This document shows, piece after piece, positions 1 through 9,671 of a stretch of DNA of 13,611 bases. The DNA comes from Syntrophobacter sp. DG_60 (GTDB lineage: Bacteria > Desulfobacterota > Desulfofervidia > Desulfofervidales > DG-60): positions 1 to 13,611 of the forward strand of contig LJNA01000075.1 in assembly GCA_001304365.1 (NCBI GenBank), given 5' to 3'. The translations under genes were made by a program, and so were the position numbers. Numbering within the stretch: position 1 is the stretch's first letter; every line of letters starts with the position of its first letter. The notes beneath the pieces are model-generated. The model did not search any database. It had not been told where the DNA came from and saw only the letters and a list, made by a program, of their open reading frames with translations.

Positions 1-176
1 TTATTGGAATTGTGGATGCCTATTGTGCTATGATTACTGATAGGCCCTACCGGAAGGCCTTAACTCAAGAAGGGGCTATAGCCGAGCTTAAGAAGGGTGC
101 AGGCACACAATTTGACCCAGAGCTGGTTGATAAGTTTATAAAGTGCCTAAAAGACCTAAAAGAAAGGAAATTTTAG
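1..176 (+). CDS. HD-GYP domain protein, C-terminal fragment (5' end outside window)
   Basis: The frame beginning at position 3 is open to a TAG at 174-176 and encodes about 57 residues. They read as the tail of an HD-GYP domain: a DAYCAM segment, the DRPYRKAL motif shortly after it, and a GAGTQFDPELVDKF segment near the end. HD-GYP proteins are usually cyclic-di-GMP phosphodiesterases, often fused to receiver, PAS or GAF sensor domains. The histidine-aspartate metal site and any sensor domain lie upstream of the window, so substrate and input cannot be judged. The protein ends about 15 residues after the FDPELV segment, a normal place for this domain to stop. A hairpin with a T-run follows immediately, which suggests this is the last gene of its transcript. 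The family is clear; the exact function is inferred. Confidence 0.85.
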   Translation, partial: IGIVDAYCAMITDRPYRKALTQEGAIAELKKGAGTQFDPELVDKFIKCLKDLKERKF

Positions 177-184
177 GAAATTTT

Positions 185-216
185 AAGCAACCTAAAGTTG
201 CGGTTAGCTTTTTTTT
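185..216 (+). terminator. Rho-independent terminator after the HD-GYP gene
   Basis: AAGCAACC (185-192) pairs with GGTTAGCTT (202-210), with one bulged A. A shorter alternative pairs GCAAC with GTTGC. Either stem runs into an uninterrupted T-run ending near 216. It lies 8 nt after the HD-GYP stop codon. Confidence 0.7.
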
Positions 217-320
217 AATAAGCCCTCTCTTTTCTTTCTTTGACCTTTCACCCCGGAATGTACCTTCTTAATCTCACAGAATCCTTTCCATTGTCCTATC
301 CCACCTTCTTTTTTCTTTGA

Positions 321-372
321 AGGAGGAAGGCAATTGATGAATCCCAGGCAAATCTGGTGCCGGGGTCATTGA
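321..372 (+). promoter_or_regulatory. Strong Shine-Dalgarno plus 11-12 codon mini-ORF upstream of the lipoprotein gene
   Basis: AGGAGG at 321-326 is followed by TTG at 334 and ATG at 337. From the ATG the frame reads MNPRQIWCRGH and stops at TGA 370-372, which is 24 nt before the lipoprotein ATG and in the same frame. The lipoprotein's own start has only a weak, distant AGAAG (381-385). This could be a leader peptide coupled to the downstream gene, or a decayed upstream start. The rest of 217-396 is a pyrimidine-rich tract with no clear promoter. Confidence 0.3.
354..365. repeat. Copy of the tRNA-Phe 3' end (12-nt direct repeat)
   Basis: CTGGTGCCGGGG here is identical, in the same orientation, to 927-938, which is the 3' end including CCA of the minus-strand tRNA-Phe plus one base. 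Flanking A residues and a C two bases after the core also match. The two copies bracket the lipoprotein gene. A 12-mer match is not statistically strong in a window of this size. Confidence 0.35.
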
Positions 373-396
373 GCGCTAAAAGAAGATAAAACCAAC

Positions 397-825
397 ATGA
401 AAAAGGCCACAAAACTTTTTCTTCTCCTGGTCTTCTTTATTTTTGTCTCTTGTATAAGCCAGCATTTAAAATCTCCTAAGAAAATAGTAGCTATTTTTGA
501 CCAAGTTTATGGTACTTCAGAAATGAGTTCCATTGCTTCTTATACTACAGGGAATTTTAGGGATGCTAAACCTAAGGAAGTTTGGGTAATTGATACCTGG
601 AAGGTTTTAAAGAGGCTAGAATATAAAAGGTTAAACAGCAAATTTATAGATTCCAAAATAGAAGGCAACAAGGCTATAGTGGTTCTTCAAACCCAGATAC
701 ATGCTACAGGAGGGAAAGTTGACCAAAAAGAGGTATTCTATTTGATAAAACAAGATGGCACTTGGAAGATTGATGAACTGGTGGTTACCGATGAGGAACT
801 GGAAGAAAGGAAGGAAAAAATATAA
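397..825 (+). CDS. Small putative lipoprotein, possible NTF2-like/DUF4878-type fold
   Basis: This 142-residue protein has a lysine-rich N-terminus, a hydrophobic stretch at residues 7-18 and a lipobox-like FVSC with Cys19. These features predict a lipidated, membrane-anchored protein exported by Sec. The mature part is short and mixed in charge. It starts with a helix-like segment (KKIVAIFDQVYG) and continues with alternating strand-like stretches ending in KQDGTWKIDELVV. That pattern resembles small NTF2-like lipoproteins such as the DUF4878 group, but this is shape recognition and not a firm family match. No catalytic motif is visible. The gene stands alone between the HD-GYP terminator and a tRNA gene on the other strand. 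Its ribosome site is weak (AGAAG, 11 nt before ATG), although a much better AGGAGG lies upstream before a mini-ORF. Function unknown. Confidence 0.7.
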   Translation: MKKATKLFLLLVFFIFVSCISQHLKSPKKIVAIFDQVYGTSEMSSIASYTTGNFRDAKPKEVWVIDTWKVLKRLEYKRLNSKFIDSKIEGNKAIVVLQTQIHATGGKVDQKEVFYLIKQDGTWKIDELVVTDEELEERKEKI

Positions 826-927
826 AGCTTTTTTTAAGTTTGAAGCATCTGGGTGCGACAATCCTTGGAGGTGGCTTTAGAAGTAATAGCAACCGCTAAA
901 AATAGCTTTAATAAATCCCAGAAAAAC

Positions 928-1003
<76 letters not shown>

Positions 1004-1014
1004 CAAAAACCCAG

Positions 1015-1041
1015 CTTATAAAAAACCATGCCCATTGTCAA
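1015..1041 (-). promoter_or_regulatory. Sigma-70-type promoter for tRNA-Phe
   Basis: On the minus strand a perfect -35 TTGACA (1041-1036) is followed by a 15-nt spacer and TATAAG (1020-1015). The mature tRNA begins 11 nt downstream. The spacer is shorter than the usual 17 nt, but the box matches and the position fit a stable-RNA promoter. Confidence 0.65.
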
Positions 1042-1096
1042 TACCCGCTTTTCTTTTATCACAGGGCTACATCAAGGGTCCGGGGATAAGTAATTT

Positions 1097-1117
1097 AACA
1101 AAGGCTTGATTTAAGCC
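1097..1117 (-). terminator. Candidate terminator after gyrB
   Basis: On the minus strand GGCTT-AAATC-AAGCC forms a perfect 5-bp stem with a 5-nt loop (plus-strand positions 1103-1117). It is followed by TTTGTT. It lies about 45 nt beyond the gyrB stop and before the tRNA-Phe promoter. The stem is short and the T-run interrupted, so efficiency is uncertain. Confidence 0.45.
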
Positions 1118-1157
1118 ACAGATTTACACAGAATGGCACAGATGGGCTTTGGGCTTT
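1117..1157. repeat. Three 10-nt CACAGA units followed by a doubled GGGCTTT
   Basis: Positions 1117-1126, 1127-1136 and 1137-1146 are three head-to-tail decamers, CACAGATTTA, CACAGAATGG and CACAGATGGG, sharing the core CACAGA. Directly after, 1144-1157 is GGGCTTT twice. The block sits in the gyrB 3' region between the stop codon and the terminator hairpin. Function unknown. Confidence 0.6.
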
Positions 1158-1161
1158 GTCA

Positions 1162-4612
<3,451 letters not shown>

Positions 4613-4670
4613 AATTAACTCCCTTTTAATGTAGTTATCTATTTATTAATTTAACGTTTTTATTCTAAAT

Positions 4671-4700
4671 ATAATAGTAAGCTTTGGTTAAAATGTTCAA
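4671..4700 (-). promoter_or_regulatory. Candidate promoter for dnaN-gyrB
   Basis: On the minus strand TTGAAC (4700-4695), an 18-nt spacer and TATTAT (4676-4671) resemble a sigma-70 promoter. It would start transcription roughly 50 nt before the dnaN ATG. The gyrA-dnaN gap (4613-4747) is very AT-rich, so a chance match is possible. No convincing gyrA terminator is visible in the gap, and read-through from gyrA is likely. Confidence 0.4.
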
Positions 4701-4747
4701 AAACCATGTTTTTATTTAAAAGGTTTAATTTAAATTTCAACAATTTA

Positions 4748-7180
4748 TCAACTATTAAATTCAGTAATTTTAGACAAACCTACTAAATTTTCTTCTTTTA
4801 CATCAACTAGTTTAACCCCTTTAGCCATTCTACCGGAGGCAGGAATCTGTTTTACCTTTAAACGGATGATCCGACCTTGACTAGTAATTAACAAGATTTC
4901 ATCGTTTTTTTCAACACAAACCATTTTTACAACAAATCCTGTTTTATCACTAATTTTGGTAGCAATAATGCCCTTTCCACCCCTCCCCTGCACCCTAAAT
5001 TTTGAGGTTTTTGTTCTTTTCCCATAGCCATTTTCTGTTGCTATTAAAATAAATCCTTTATTGGGTTGTAAAATTTCCATCCCTATAACTACATCATTTT
5101 CTGTTAGGCGCATACCTTTTACCCCTCTAGACTGCCTTCCTGTAGCCCTTATTTTAGATTCTTTAAACCTAATACTTTTACCCATTCTACTTAGTAAAAA
5201 CACCTCTTTTTCTCCAGTTATTAATCTCCCAGCCACTAGTTCATCATCTGGATCAAGCCCTATTCCTCTGATGCCCCTTACAGTGGAAGCCAAATAACTA
5301 AATTTATTTAAAAAGGTTTTTTTAACTAATCCCCCTTTAGTGGTCATTAGCACATAGGCCTGTTTATGGAAGTCCTCTACAGACAGGACAAACGCAATAG
5401 CCTGTTTATAAGCAAGGTTTAATAAGTTCACTAAAGGCCTTCCCGCGGCTGTGCGGCCCGCGGCTGGGATTTCATGCACTTTTAAGGTATAGGCCATTCC
5501 ATCTTTTGTGAAAACTAGTAGATAATTATAGGTAGAGGTGACAAATATATGTTGAGCAAGATCCCCTCTTTTGGTATCTACACCTATGATACCCTTTCCC
5601 CCTCGGCGTTGACTTTGATATACTTCAAGGGGGATTCTCTTCACATACCCACGATGTGTCAAGGTAACCACCACTTGTTCATTTACAATAAGGTCTTCTA
5701 AAGAAATATGCTCTTTATAAGGCCTGATTTCTGTTCTTCTTCCATCTTTATATAATTGTTTTGTTTCTAAAAGCTCTTCTCTAATAATTTGGGAAACCAT
5801 TTCCTTGCTTGCTAGAATAGCTTCATAGTAGCTAATGGCCTTTAGTAATGATTTATAGTCTTGAATTAGTTTCTCCCTTTCCAATCGGGTTAAACGTTGT
5901 AATTTCATATCTAAAATGGCCTGTGCTTGCTGTTCAGTGAGGGAAAATTGGGACACCAATCCCTGTTTGGCCTCCTTGGGACTAGCTGATTTTTTAATCA
6001 GGGCAATGACCGGATCAAGGTGGTCTAGAGCAACCCTTAGGCCCTCTAATAGATGGGCCTGTTCTTTTGCTCTTTTTAATTCATATTTTGTGCGGCGGAT
6101 GATTACTTCACGACGATGCTCTAAGAAGTGGTGTAATAGGTCTTTTAGAGAAAGTATTAATGGGCGGTTATTGACCAAGGCTAGCACGATGATGCCATAG
6201 CTGGTTTCTAGGGGGGTATAGGCATAGAGCTGATTTAAGATGGTTTGTTTATTTTCTCCCCTTTTTAGCCCAATAACTACCCGAATGCCTTCTCTATCCG
6301 ATTCATCCCTTAGTTCACCAATTCCCTCTATCCTCTTGGTTTTTACCAGTTCAGCTATCTTTTCTACCAACCTGGCCTTACATACTTGATAAGGAATTTC
6401 AGTAATTACCAGAAACTCTTTTTCTGCTCTTTGCTCTGTTTCTACCCTTCCTCTAATACGAATGGTCCCCTTCCCACAAAGATAGGCCTCTTTAATGCCC
6501 TCTTGTCCACAAATGATGCCGCCAGTGGGGAAGTCAGGGCCTGGCAAGGTCTTCATTAACTCTTCTAAGGAAATAAAAGGGTTTTCTAAATAGGCAATGA
6601 GTGCATCTATTATTTCCCTTAAATTATGAGGTGGAATGTTGGTGGCCATGCCCACAGCTATTCCTGATGAGCCGTTAAGTAGCAAGATGGGTAGCCGTGT
6701 AGGCAACACCACGGGCTCTTGTAGTGTCTCATCATAATTGGGCACCCAATCTACAGTCTCCTTTTCCAAATCTAGCAAGAGTTCTTGGGCTATGTGGCTC
6801 ATACGTACCTCTGTATAACGCATGGCCGCAGGGGGGTCTCCATCCATGGAACCAAAGTTCCCCTGTCCATCTATTAATGGGTAACGCATAGAAAAGAACT
6901 GGGCCAAGCGCACCAGTGCATCATAGACAGATGCATCACCATGTGGATGATATTTACCTATCACATCACCCACAATCCTTGCAGACTTCTTATGTGGTTT
7001 ATTCCAATCATTGTTTAAGGTTCTCATAGTGTAGAGAATGCGTCGGTGCACAGGCTTAAGGCCATCTCTTACATCGGGCAATGCCCGCCCGATGATGACG
7101 CTCATGGCATAATCTAGATAAGAATGCTTTATTTCCTCTTCTAAAGGCACTATTTTGGTTTGCATGGCATAAGAATACAT
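4748..7180 (-). CDS. gyrA: DNA gyrase subunit A
   Basis: GyrA is the DNA breakage-reunion and wrapping subunit of gyrase. The 810-residue protein has the winged-helix domain with the active-site tyrosine in AAMRYTE (Tyr122), preceded by the [13 protein letters not shown] segment (75-87) of the quinolone-resistance region. The tower and coiled-coil regions run to about residue 490. The C-terminal beta-pinwheel carries the diagnostic GyrA box QRRGGKG (524-530), which separates gyrase from ParC; a later blade repeats GRGGKG (732-737). Residues 83-84 are Ala-Ser, against Ser-Ala in E. coli, with Asp87 kept. The C-terminus lacks the acidic tail of the 875-residue E. coli protein. Two ATGs, Met1 and Met6 (7163-7165), are possible starts; neither has a clear Shine-Dalgarno. 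It is the first gene of the gyrA-dnaN-gyrB cluster. Confidence 0.98.
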   Translation of the reverse strand: MYSYAMQTKIVPLEEEIKHSYLDYAMSVIIGRALPDVRDGLKPVHRRILYTMRTLNNDWNKPHKKSARIVGDVIGKYHPHGDASVYDALVRLAQFFSMRYPLIDGQGNFGSMDGDPPAAMRYTEVRMSHIAQELLLDLEKETVDWVPNYDETLQEPVVLPTRLPILLLNGSSGIAVGMATNIPPHNLREIIDALIAYLENPFISLEELMKTLPGPDFPTGGIICGQEGIKEAYLCGKGTIRIRGRVETEQRAEKEFLVITEIPYQVCKARLVEKIAELVKTKRIEGIGELRDESDREGIRVVIGLKRGENKQTILNQLYAYTPLETSYGIIVLALVNNRPLILSLKDLLHHFLEHRREVIIRRTKYELKRAKEQAHLLEGLRVALDHLDPVIALIKKSASPKEAKQGLVSQFSLTEQQAQAILDMKLQRLTRLEREKLIQDYKSLLKAISYYEAILASKEMVSQIIREELLETKQLYKDGRRTEIRPYKEHISLEDLIVNEQVVVTLTHRGYVKRIPLEVYQSQRRGGKGIIGVDTKRGDLAQHIFVTSTYNYLLVFTKDGMAYTLKVHEIPAAGRTAAGRPLVNLLNLAYKQAIAFVLSVEDFHKQAYVLMTTKGGLVKKTFLNKFSYLASTVRGIRGIGLDPDDELVAGRLITGEKEVFLLSRMGKSIRFKESKIRATGRQSRGVKGMRLTENDVVIGMEILQPNKGFILIATENGYGKRTKTSKFRVQGRGGKGIIATKISDKTGFVVKMVCVEKNDEILLITSQGRIIRLKVKQIPASGRMAKGVKLVDVKEENLVGLSKITEFNS

Positions 7181-7205
7181 TAAAAACAGGAAAAAGTCTA
7201 GGTTG

Positions 7206-7235
7206 GAGTAACGGGTATTTTTAGGATTTTGTCAA
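7206..7235 (-). promoter_or_regulatory. Possible gyrA promoter
   Basis: A perfect -35 TTGACA on the minus strand (7235-7230) is followed, after 18 nt, by a poor -10 candidate TTACTC (7211-7206). The resulting leader would be about 20 nt. The -35 and its position support it; the -10 does not match well. Confidence 0.35.
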
Positions 7236-7291
7236 AATAATTTTAACGGAGAGACCAAGACAGATGGTGGAGGTTGGGAGAAAATAATTTT
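7234..7291. repeat. Paired 11-nt AT palindromes AAAATAATTTT
   Basis: AAAATAATTTT, a palindrome around a central base, occurs at 7234-7244 and again at 7281-7291, 47 nt apart. Both copies lie upstream of gyrA in the divergent control region. Low sequence complexity makes chance possible. Confidence 0.35.
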
Positions 7292-7312
7292 GAATTTGAG
7301 GTTTTCTGGCAT

Positions 7313-7346
7313 CTCGGGACCAAAAGTCGAGTTTGTTCTTTTTTGT
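7313..7346 (+). terminator. Hairpin plus T-rich run upstream of tRNA-Leu
   Basis: CTCG (7313-7316) pairs with CGAG (7328-7331), and an inner AC/GT pair closes the loop around a GG bulge. The sequence GTTTGTTCTTTTTTG follows. It looks like a weak intrinsic terminator or attenuator, but there is no upstream plus-strand gene for it to terminate. It could shield tRNA-Leu from antisense transcription. Confidence 0.25.
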
Positions 7347-7372
7347 TAAATTGCTCGCTGCTGGACTTTGAT
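7343..7372 (+). promoter_or_regulatory. Weak promoter candidate for tRNA-Leu/M23 unit
   Basis: TTGTTA (7343-7348), an 18-nt spacer and TTTGAT (7367-7372) match the sigma-70 consensus at four of six bases each. The tRNA begins 17 nt later. No better candidate is visible immediately upstream of the tRNA. Confidence 0.25.
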
Positions 7373-7389
7373 GTAGCCCTGAACAGAGG

Positions 7390-7477
7390 GCCGGAGTGGC
7401 GGAATAGGAAGACGCGGGGGACTCAAAATCCCCTGGGCCTTGAGTCCATGTGGGTTCGACTCCCACCTCCGGCACCA
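7390..7477 (+). tRNA. tRNA-Leu (anticodon CAA), CCA encoded
   Basis: This is an 88-nt class II tRNA. The acceptor stem is GCCGGAG/CTCCGGC, the D-stem GCG/CGC, and the anticodon stem GGGGA/TCCCC with loop CTCAAAA (anticodon CAA at 7424-7426, reading UUG). The long variable arm is TGGGC-CTTGA-GTCCA and the T-stem GTGGG/CCCAC with loop TTCGACT. Discriminator A and CCA are encoded. Only 22 nt separate its 3' end from the start of the next gene, with no room for a terminator and a new promoter, so the two are probably cotranscribed. Confidence 0.97.
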
Positions 7478-7499
7478 AAAAAGCAAAAGGCGGTATACA

Positions 7500-8834
7500 T
7501 TGAAGCTAAAAAAACAACTGTTATTTATAATAATCCCCCTTCTCATTATTGGTGTATTTCTTTGGCTTACTTATTTTGAAACCAAGGCACCTGAAATCTT
7601 TGTTTCGCCTAAGCCTGGAGAGTTTTTAACAGCAGCAAATACCTTTACTATAACTTTTAAAGAAAAGGGGTGTGGTCTGAAAGAGGTGGGGGCAGCACTT
7701 GAGCAAGATAAGTTTGAGCAAAAAGTTTACCAAGAAGTCTACCCCAGGAAGGGACAGTTTAAAAACCTTCTTAAGGAAATAAAACTAGATGTTTACCCAC
7801 GAAAATTGGGGTTGCATGATGGGAAGGCTACTTTAAAGATTTATGCTAGGGACCATTCTTTATGGCATTGGCCTAAAGGGAACTATAAAGAGCTGATTTA
7901 CAATGTGAAAGTTGATGCCACTTTGCCCACTATTGAAATCCTTACGCGGGCTCATAATCTTCGTAAGGGTGGGACAGGTTTGGTTGCGTACCGTGCCGGT
8001 GAAGAGCTTGTGAATTATGGTGTAAAGGAAGATGGTTTATTTTTTCCAGGATACAAATGGCAAGGATTATATCTTAACCTTTTTGCCTTTCCTTATGATG
8101 CTTCACAGAGTATAGTCTTTAGGTTAGTTTATTTAGACAAGGCAGGGAATAAAGGCGAAGGAGGATTTTATTATAATTTAATTCCCAAAACCTTTAAACA
8201 TGAGAGCATTACCATTACTGATAACTTTCTAAGGGCAAAAATGCCTGAATTCTGGAATATCTATCCTGAGCTAGAAGGGAAATATTTGGAGACATTTTTA
8301 AAGGTCAATAGTGACCTGCGCCATCTGAACCATGAAGAGATTAAAAAGACCTGTCAGACCTCCCAGTCTTTCCCCCTTTGGCATGGTGCCTTTTTAAGGA
8401 TGAAAGGTGCTCCAAGTGCAGGGTTTGCGGATTACAGGGTCTATTATTATAGAGGTAAAGAAATTGACCGTCAGGTTCATCTAGGGATAGATATTGCATC
8501 TTTGGCCCATTGGCCTATCCCTGCAGCCAATGATGGGATAGTGGTTTATAAAGGATATTTAGGGATATACGGGAATGTCATTATTATAGACCATGGTTTA
8601 GGGCTTTTTAGCCTTTACGGTCACCTTAGTAGTTTTCAGGTAGAGAAAGGTCAAAAGGTATGTAAGGGCGACATTATTGGCTATACAGGGACAACAGGTT
8701 TGGCAGGTGGAGACCACCTACATTTTAGTATCCTTATCCATGGGGTATTTGTTGATCCTAGAGAGTGGTGGGACCCACATTGGATGAAAGACAATGTTTA
8801 CAGCAAACTAAGTAAGCTAGGGTTAATACGTTAA
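7500..8834 (+). CDS. M23 family zinc metallopeptidase (membrane-anchored, peptidoglycan-type)
   Basis: The C-terminal half is a LytM/M23 domain with every active-site residue present: HLGID supplies His327 and Asp331, YGH supplies His375, and HLH supplies His406 and His408. M23 enzymes cut peptide cross-links in peptidoglycan or activate amidases. An N-terminal hydrophobic segment (about residues 6-25) should anchor the protein with its catalytic part outside the inner membrane. Residues 30-240 look like beta-rich Ig-like spacer domains. I place the start at TTG 7500, giving 444 residues. It has AGGCGG (7488-7493) 6 nt upstream and leads directly into the lysine-rich signal anchor. The frame is open further back, to a TTG at 7440, but that lies inside tRNA-Leu and is not credible. 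tatD follows 6 nt downstream, so the two probably form an operon. Confidence 0.9.
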   Translation: MKLKKQLLFIIIPLLIIGVFLWLTYFETKAPEIFVSPKPGEFLTAANTFTITFKEKGCGLKEVGAALEQDKFEQKVYQEVYPRKGQFKNLLKEIKLDVYPRKLGLHDGKATLKIYARDHSLWHWPKGNYKELIYNVKVDATLPTIEILTRAHNLRKGGTGLVAYRAGEELVNYGVKEDGLFFPGYKWQGLYLNLFAFPYDASQSIVFRLVYLDKAGNKGEGGFYYNLIPKTFKHESITITDNFLRAKMPEFWNIYPELEGKYLETFLKVNSDLRHLNHEEIKKTCQTSQSFPLWHGAFLRMKGAPSAGFADYRVYYYRGKEIDRQVHLGIDIASLAHWPIPAANDGIVVYKGYLGIYGNVIIIDHGLGLFSLYGHLSSFQVEKGQKVCKGDIIGYTGTTGLAGGDHLHFSILIHGVFVDPREWWDPHWMKDNVYSKLSKLGLIR

Positions 8835-8840
8835 TACTTA

Positions 8841-9611
8841 ATGATATTAGTAGATACCCATGCTCACTTGGATATGCCTCAATTTGGAAGGGATTTGGAA
8901 GAAGTTTTGGCCCGCAGCAGAGAGAGGGGTATTGCTGAGATTATCACTATTGGAACAGACATCTCTAGTATCAAAAAGGCAATAGCGCTTGCAGAAAAAT
9001 ACCATTTTATTTGGGCAGCAGTGGGCATCCATCCCCATGATGCAAAGACCTTTAATAAATCAAGTTATTTGATGCTTAAAGAGTTGGCATCCCATGAAAA
9101 GGTTGTAGCCATTGGGGAGGTGGGGCTTGACTTCTATCGGAATCTCTCACCACATGAAAAGCAGCTTTATGCCTTTAAGTCTCAAATTAATCTGGCAAGG
9201 GAGTTAGGGAAACCACTTATCATTCATTGTAGAGATGCTATCTCTGAAGTATGGCAGGTTTTAAAAGAAGAAAATGGTTTCTCTCTAGGTGGTGTATGGC
9301 ACTGTTTTTCAGGGGATGTAGTTTTAGCCAACGCCTGCATCAAAGAAGGGTTTTTTATCTCTATAGGGGGCATTATCACCTTCCCCAAGGCAGAAAAACT
9401 TAGGGCATTAGTAAAAGAAATTTCCTTAGAACACACCCTTTTAGAGACAGATGCCCCATTTCTGGCACCAGTGCCTATGCGCGGAAAGAGAAATGAGCCT
9501 TCTTTTCTTTATTTTATTGCTGAAGAGGTAGCAAAGATCAAGCAGAAAGCAGTTAGTGAAGTAGCCAAAAAAACTACAGAAAATGCAAGATATTTATTTA
9601 AAATAACCTAA
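8841..9611 (+). CDS. TatD family metal-dependent hydrolase/DNase
   Basis: The 256-residue length and all metal-binding positions of the TatD amidohydrolase-fold family are present: THAH with His7 and His9, GEVGLDFYR with Glu93, IIHCRDA with His129, VWHCFSG with His154, and ETDAPFLAP with Asp204. GIHPH (62-66) and the C-terminal KTTENARYLF helix are also typical. TatD proteins are cytoplasmic, divalent-metal-dependent 3'-5' nucleases linked to DNA repair and oxidative damage; the physiological substrate is not settled. Paralogues such as YcfH and YjjV share these motifs, so no specific symbol is given. The gene starts 6 nt after the M23 stop with no good Shine-Dalgarno of its own, which suggests translational coupling. 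No terminator is obvious after it. Confidence 0.93.
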   Translation: MILVDTHAHLDMPQFGRDLEEVLARSRERGIAEIITIGTDISSIKKAIALAEKYHFIWAAVGIHPHDAKTFNKSSYLMLKELASHEKVVAIGEVGLDFYRNLSPHEKQLYAFKSQINLARELGKPLIIHCRDAISEVWQVLKEENGFSLGGVWHCFSGDVVLANACIKEGFFISIGGIITFPKAEKLRALVKEISLEHTLLETDAPFLAPVPMRGKRNEPSFLYFIAEEVAKIKQKAVSEVAKKTTENARYLFKIT

Positions 9612-9617
9612 TATTAG
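9608..9617. repeat. Perfect palindrome CTAATATTAG over the tatD stop
   Basis: A 10-bp perfect palindrome spans the tatD stop codon. There is no T-run, so it is not a terminator. It lies 9 nt before the -35 box of the next promoter and could be part of an operator. Confidence 0.3.
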
Positions 9618-9625
9618 ATGGCCCG

Positions 9626-9655
9626 TTGACAATGATTTTAATCAACTGCTAGTAT
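9626..9655 (+). promoter_or_regulatory. Promoter of the DUF4390-kinase operon, with spacer palindrome
   Basis: A perfect -35 TTGACA (9626-9631), an 18-nt spacer and an extended -10, TGC-TAGTAT (TAGTAT at 9650-9655), form a good sigma-70 promoter. Inside the spacer TGATT-TT-AATCA (9633-9644) is a perfect inverted repeat, well placed for a repressor. Transcription would begin near 9662, giving a leader of about 10 nt before the ATG. Confidence 0.6.
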
Positions 9656-9671
9656 TCCCTAACCCAAAATT

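Noticed and set aside
816..840. A-run and T-run around AAAGCTTT after the lipoprotein gene as a bidirectional terminator
   Set aside because: The stem would be almost wholly A-U with no GC core. It might contribute to termination but cannot be supported as a feature.
4613..4747. AT-rich gyrA-dnaN gap as a replication origin
   Set aside because: Only poor DnaA-box-like sequences are present (TTATCAACT at 4746 and TTATCTATT at 4635, each with at least two mismatches to TTATCCACA), with no cluster and no dnaA gene nearby. AT-richness alone is explained by promoter function.
6942..6950. TGTGGATGA, one base from a DnaA box
   Set aside because: It encodes the invariant His-Pro-His of GyrA (HPHGD) and is isolated.
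7221..7546. Two minus-strand open frames (7221-7478 and 7346-7546) covering tRNA-Leu
   Set aside because: Both are antisense translations of the tRNA-Leu gene and the gyrA upstream region; the VEPTW/WESNPHG-type strings are well-known spurious tRNA-derived proteins.
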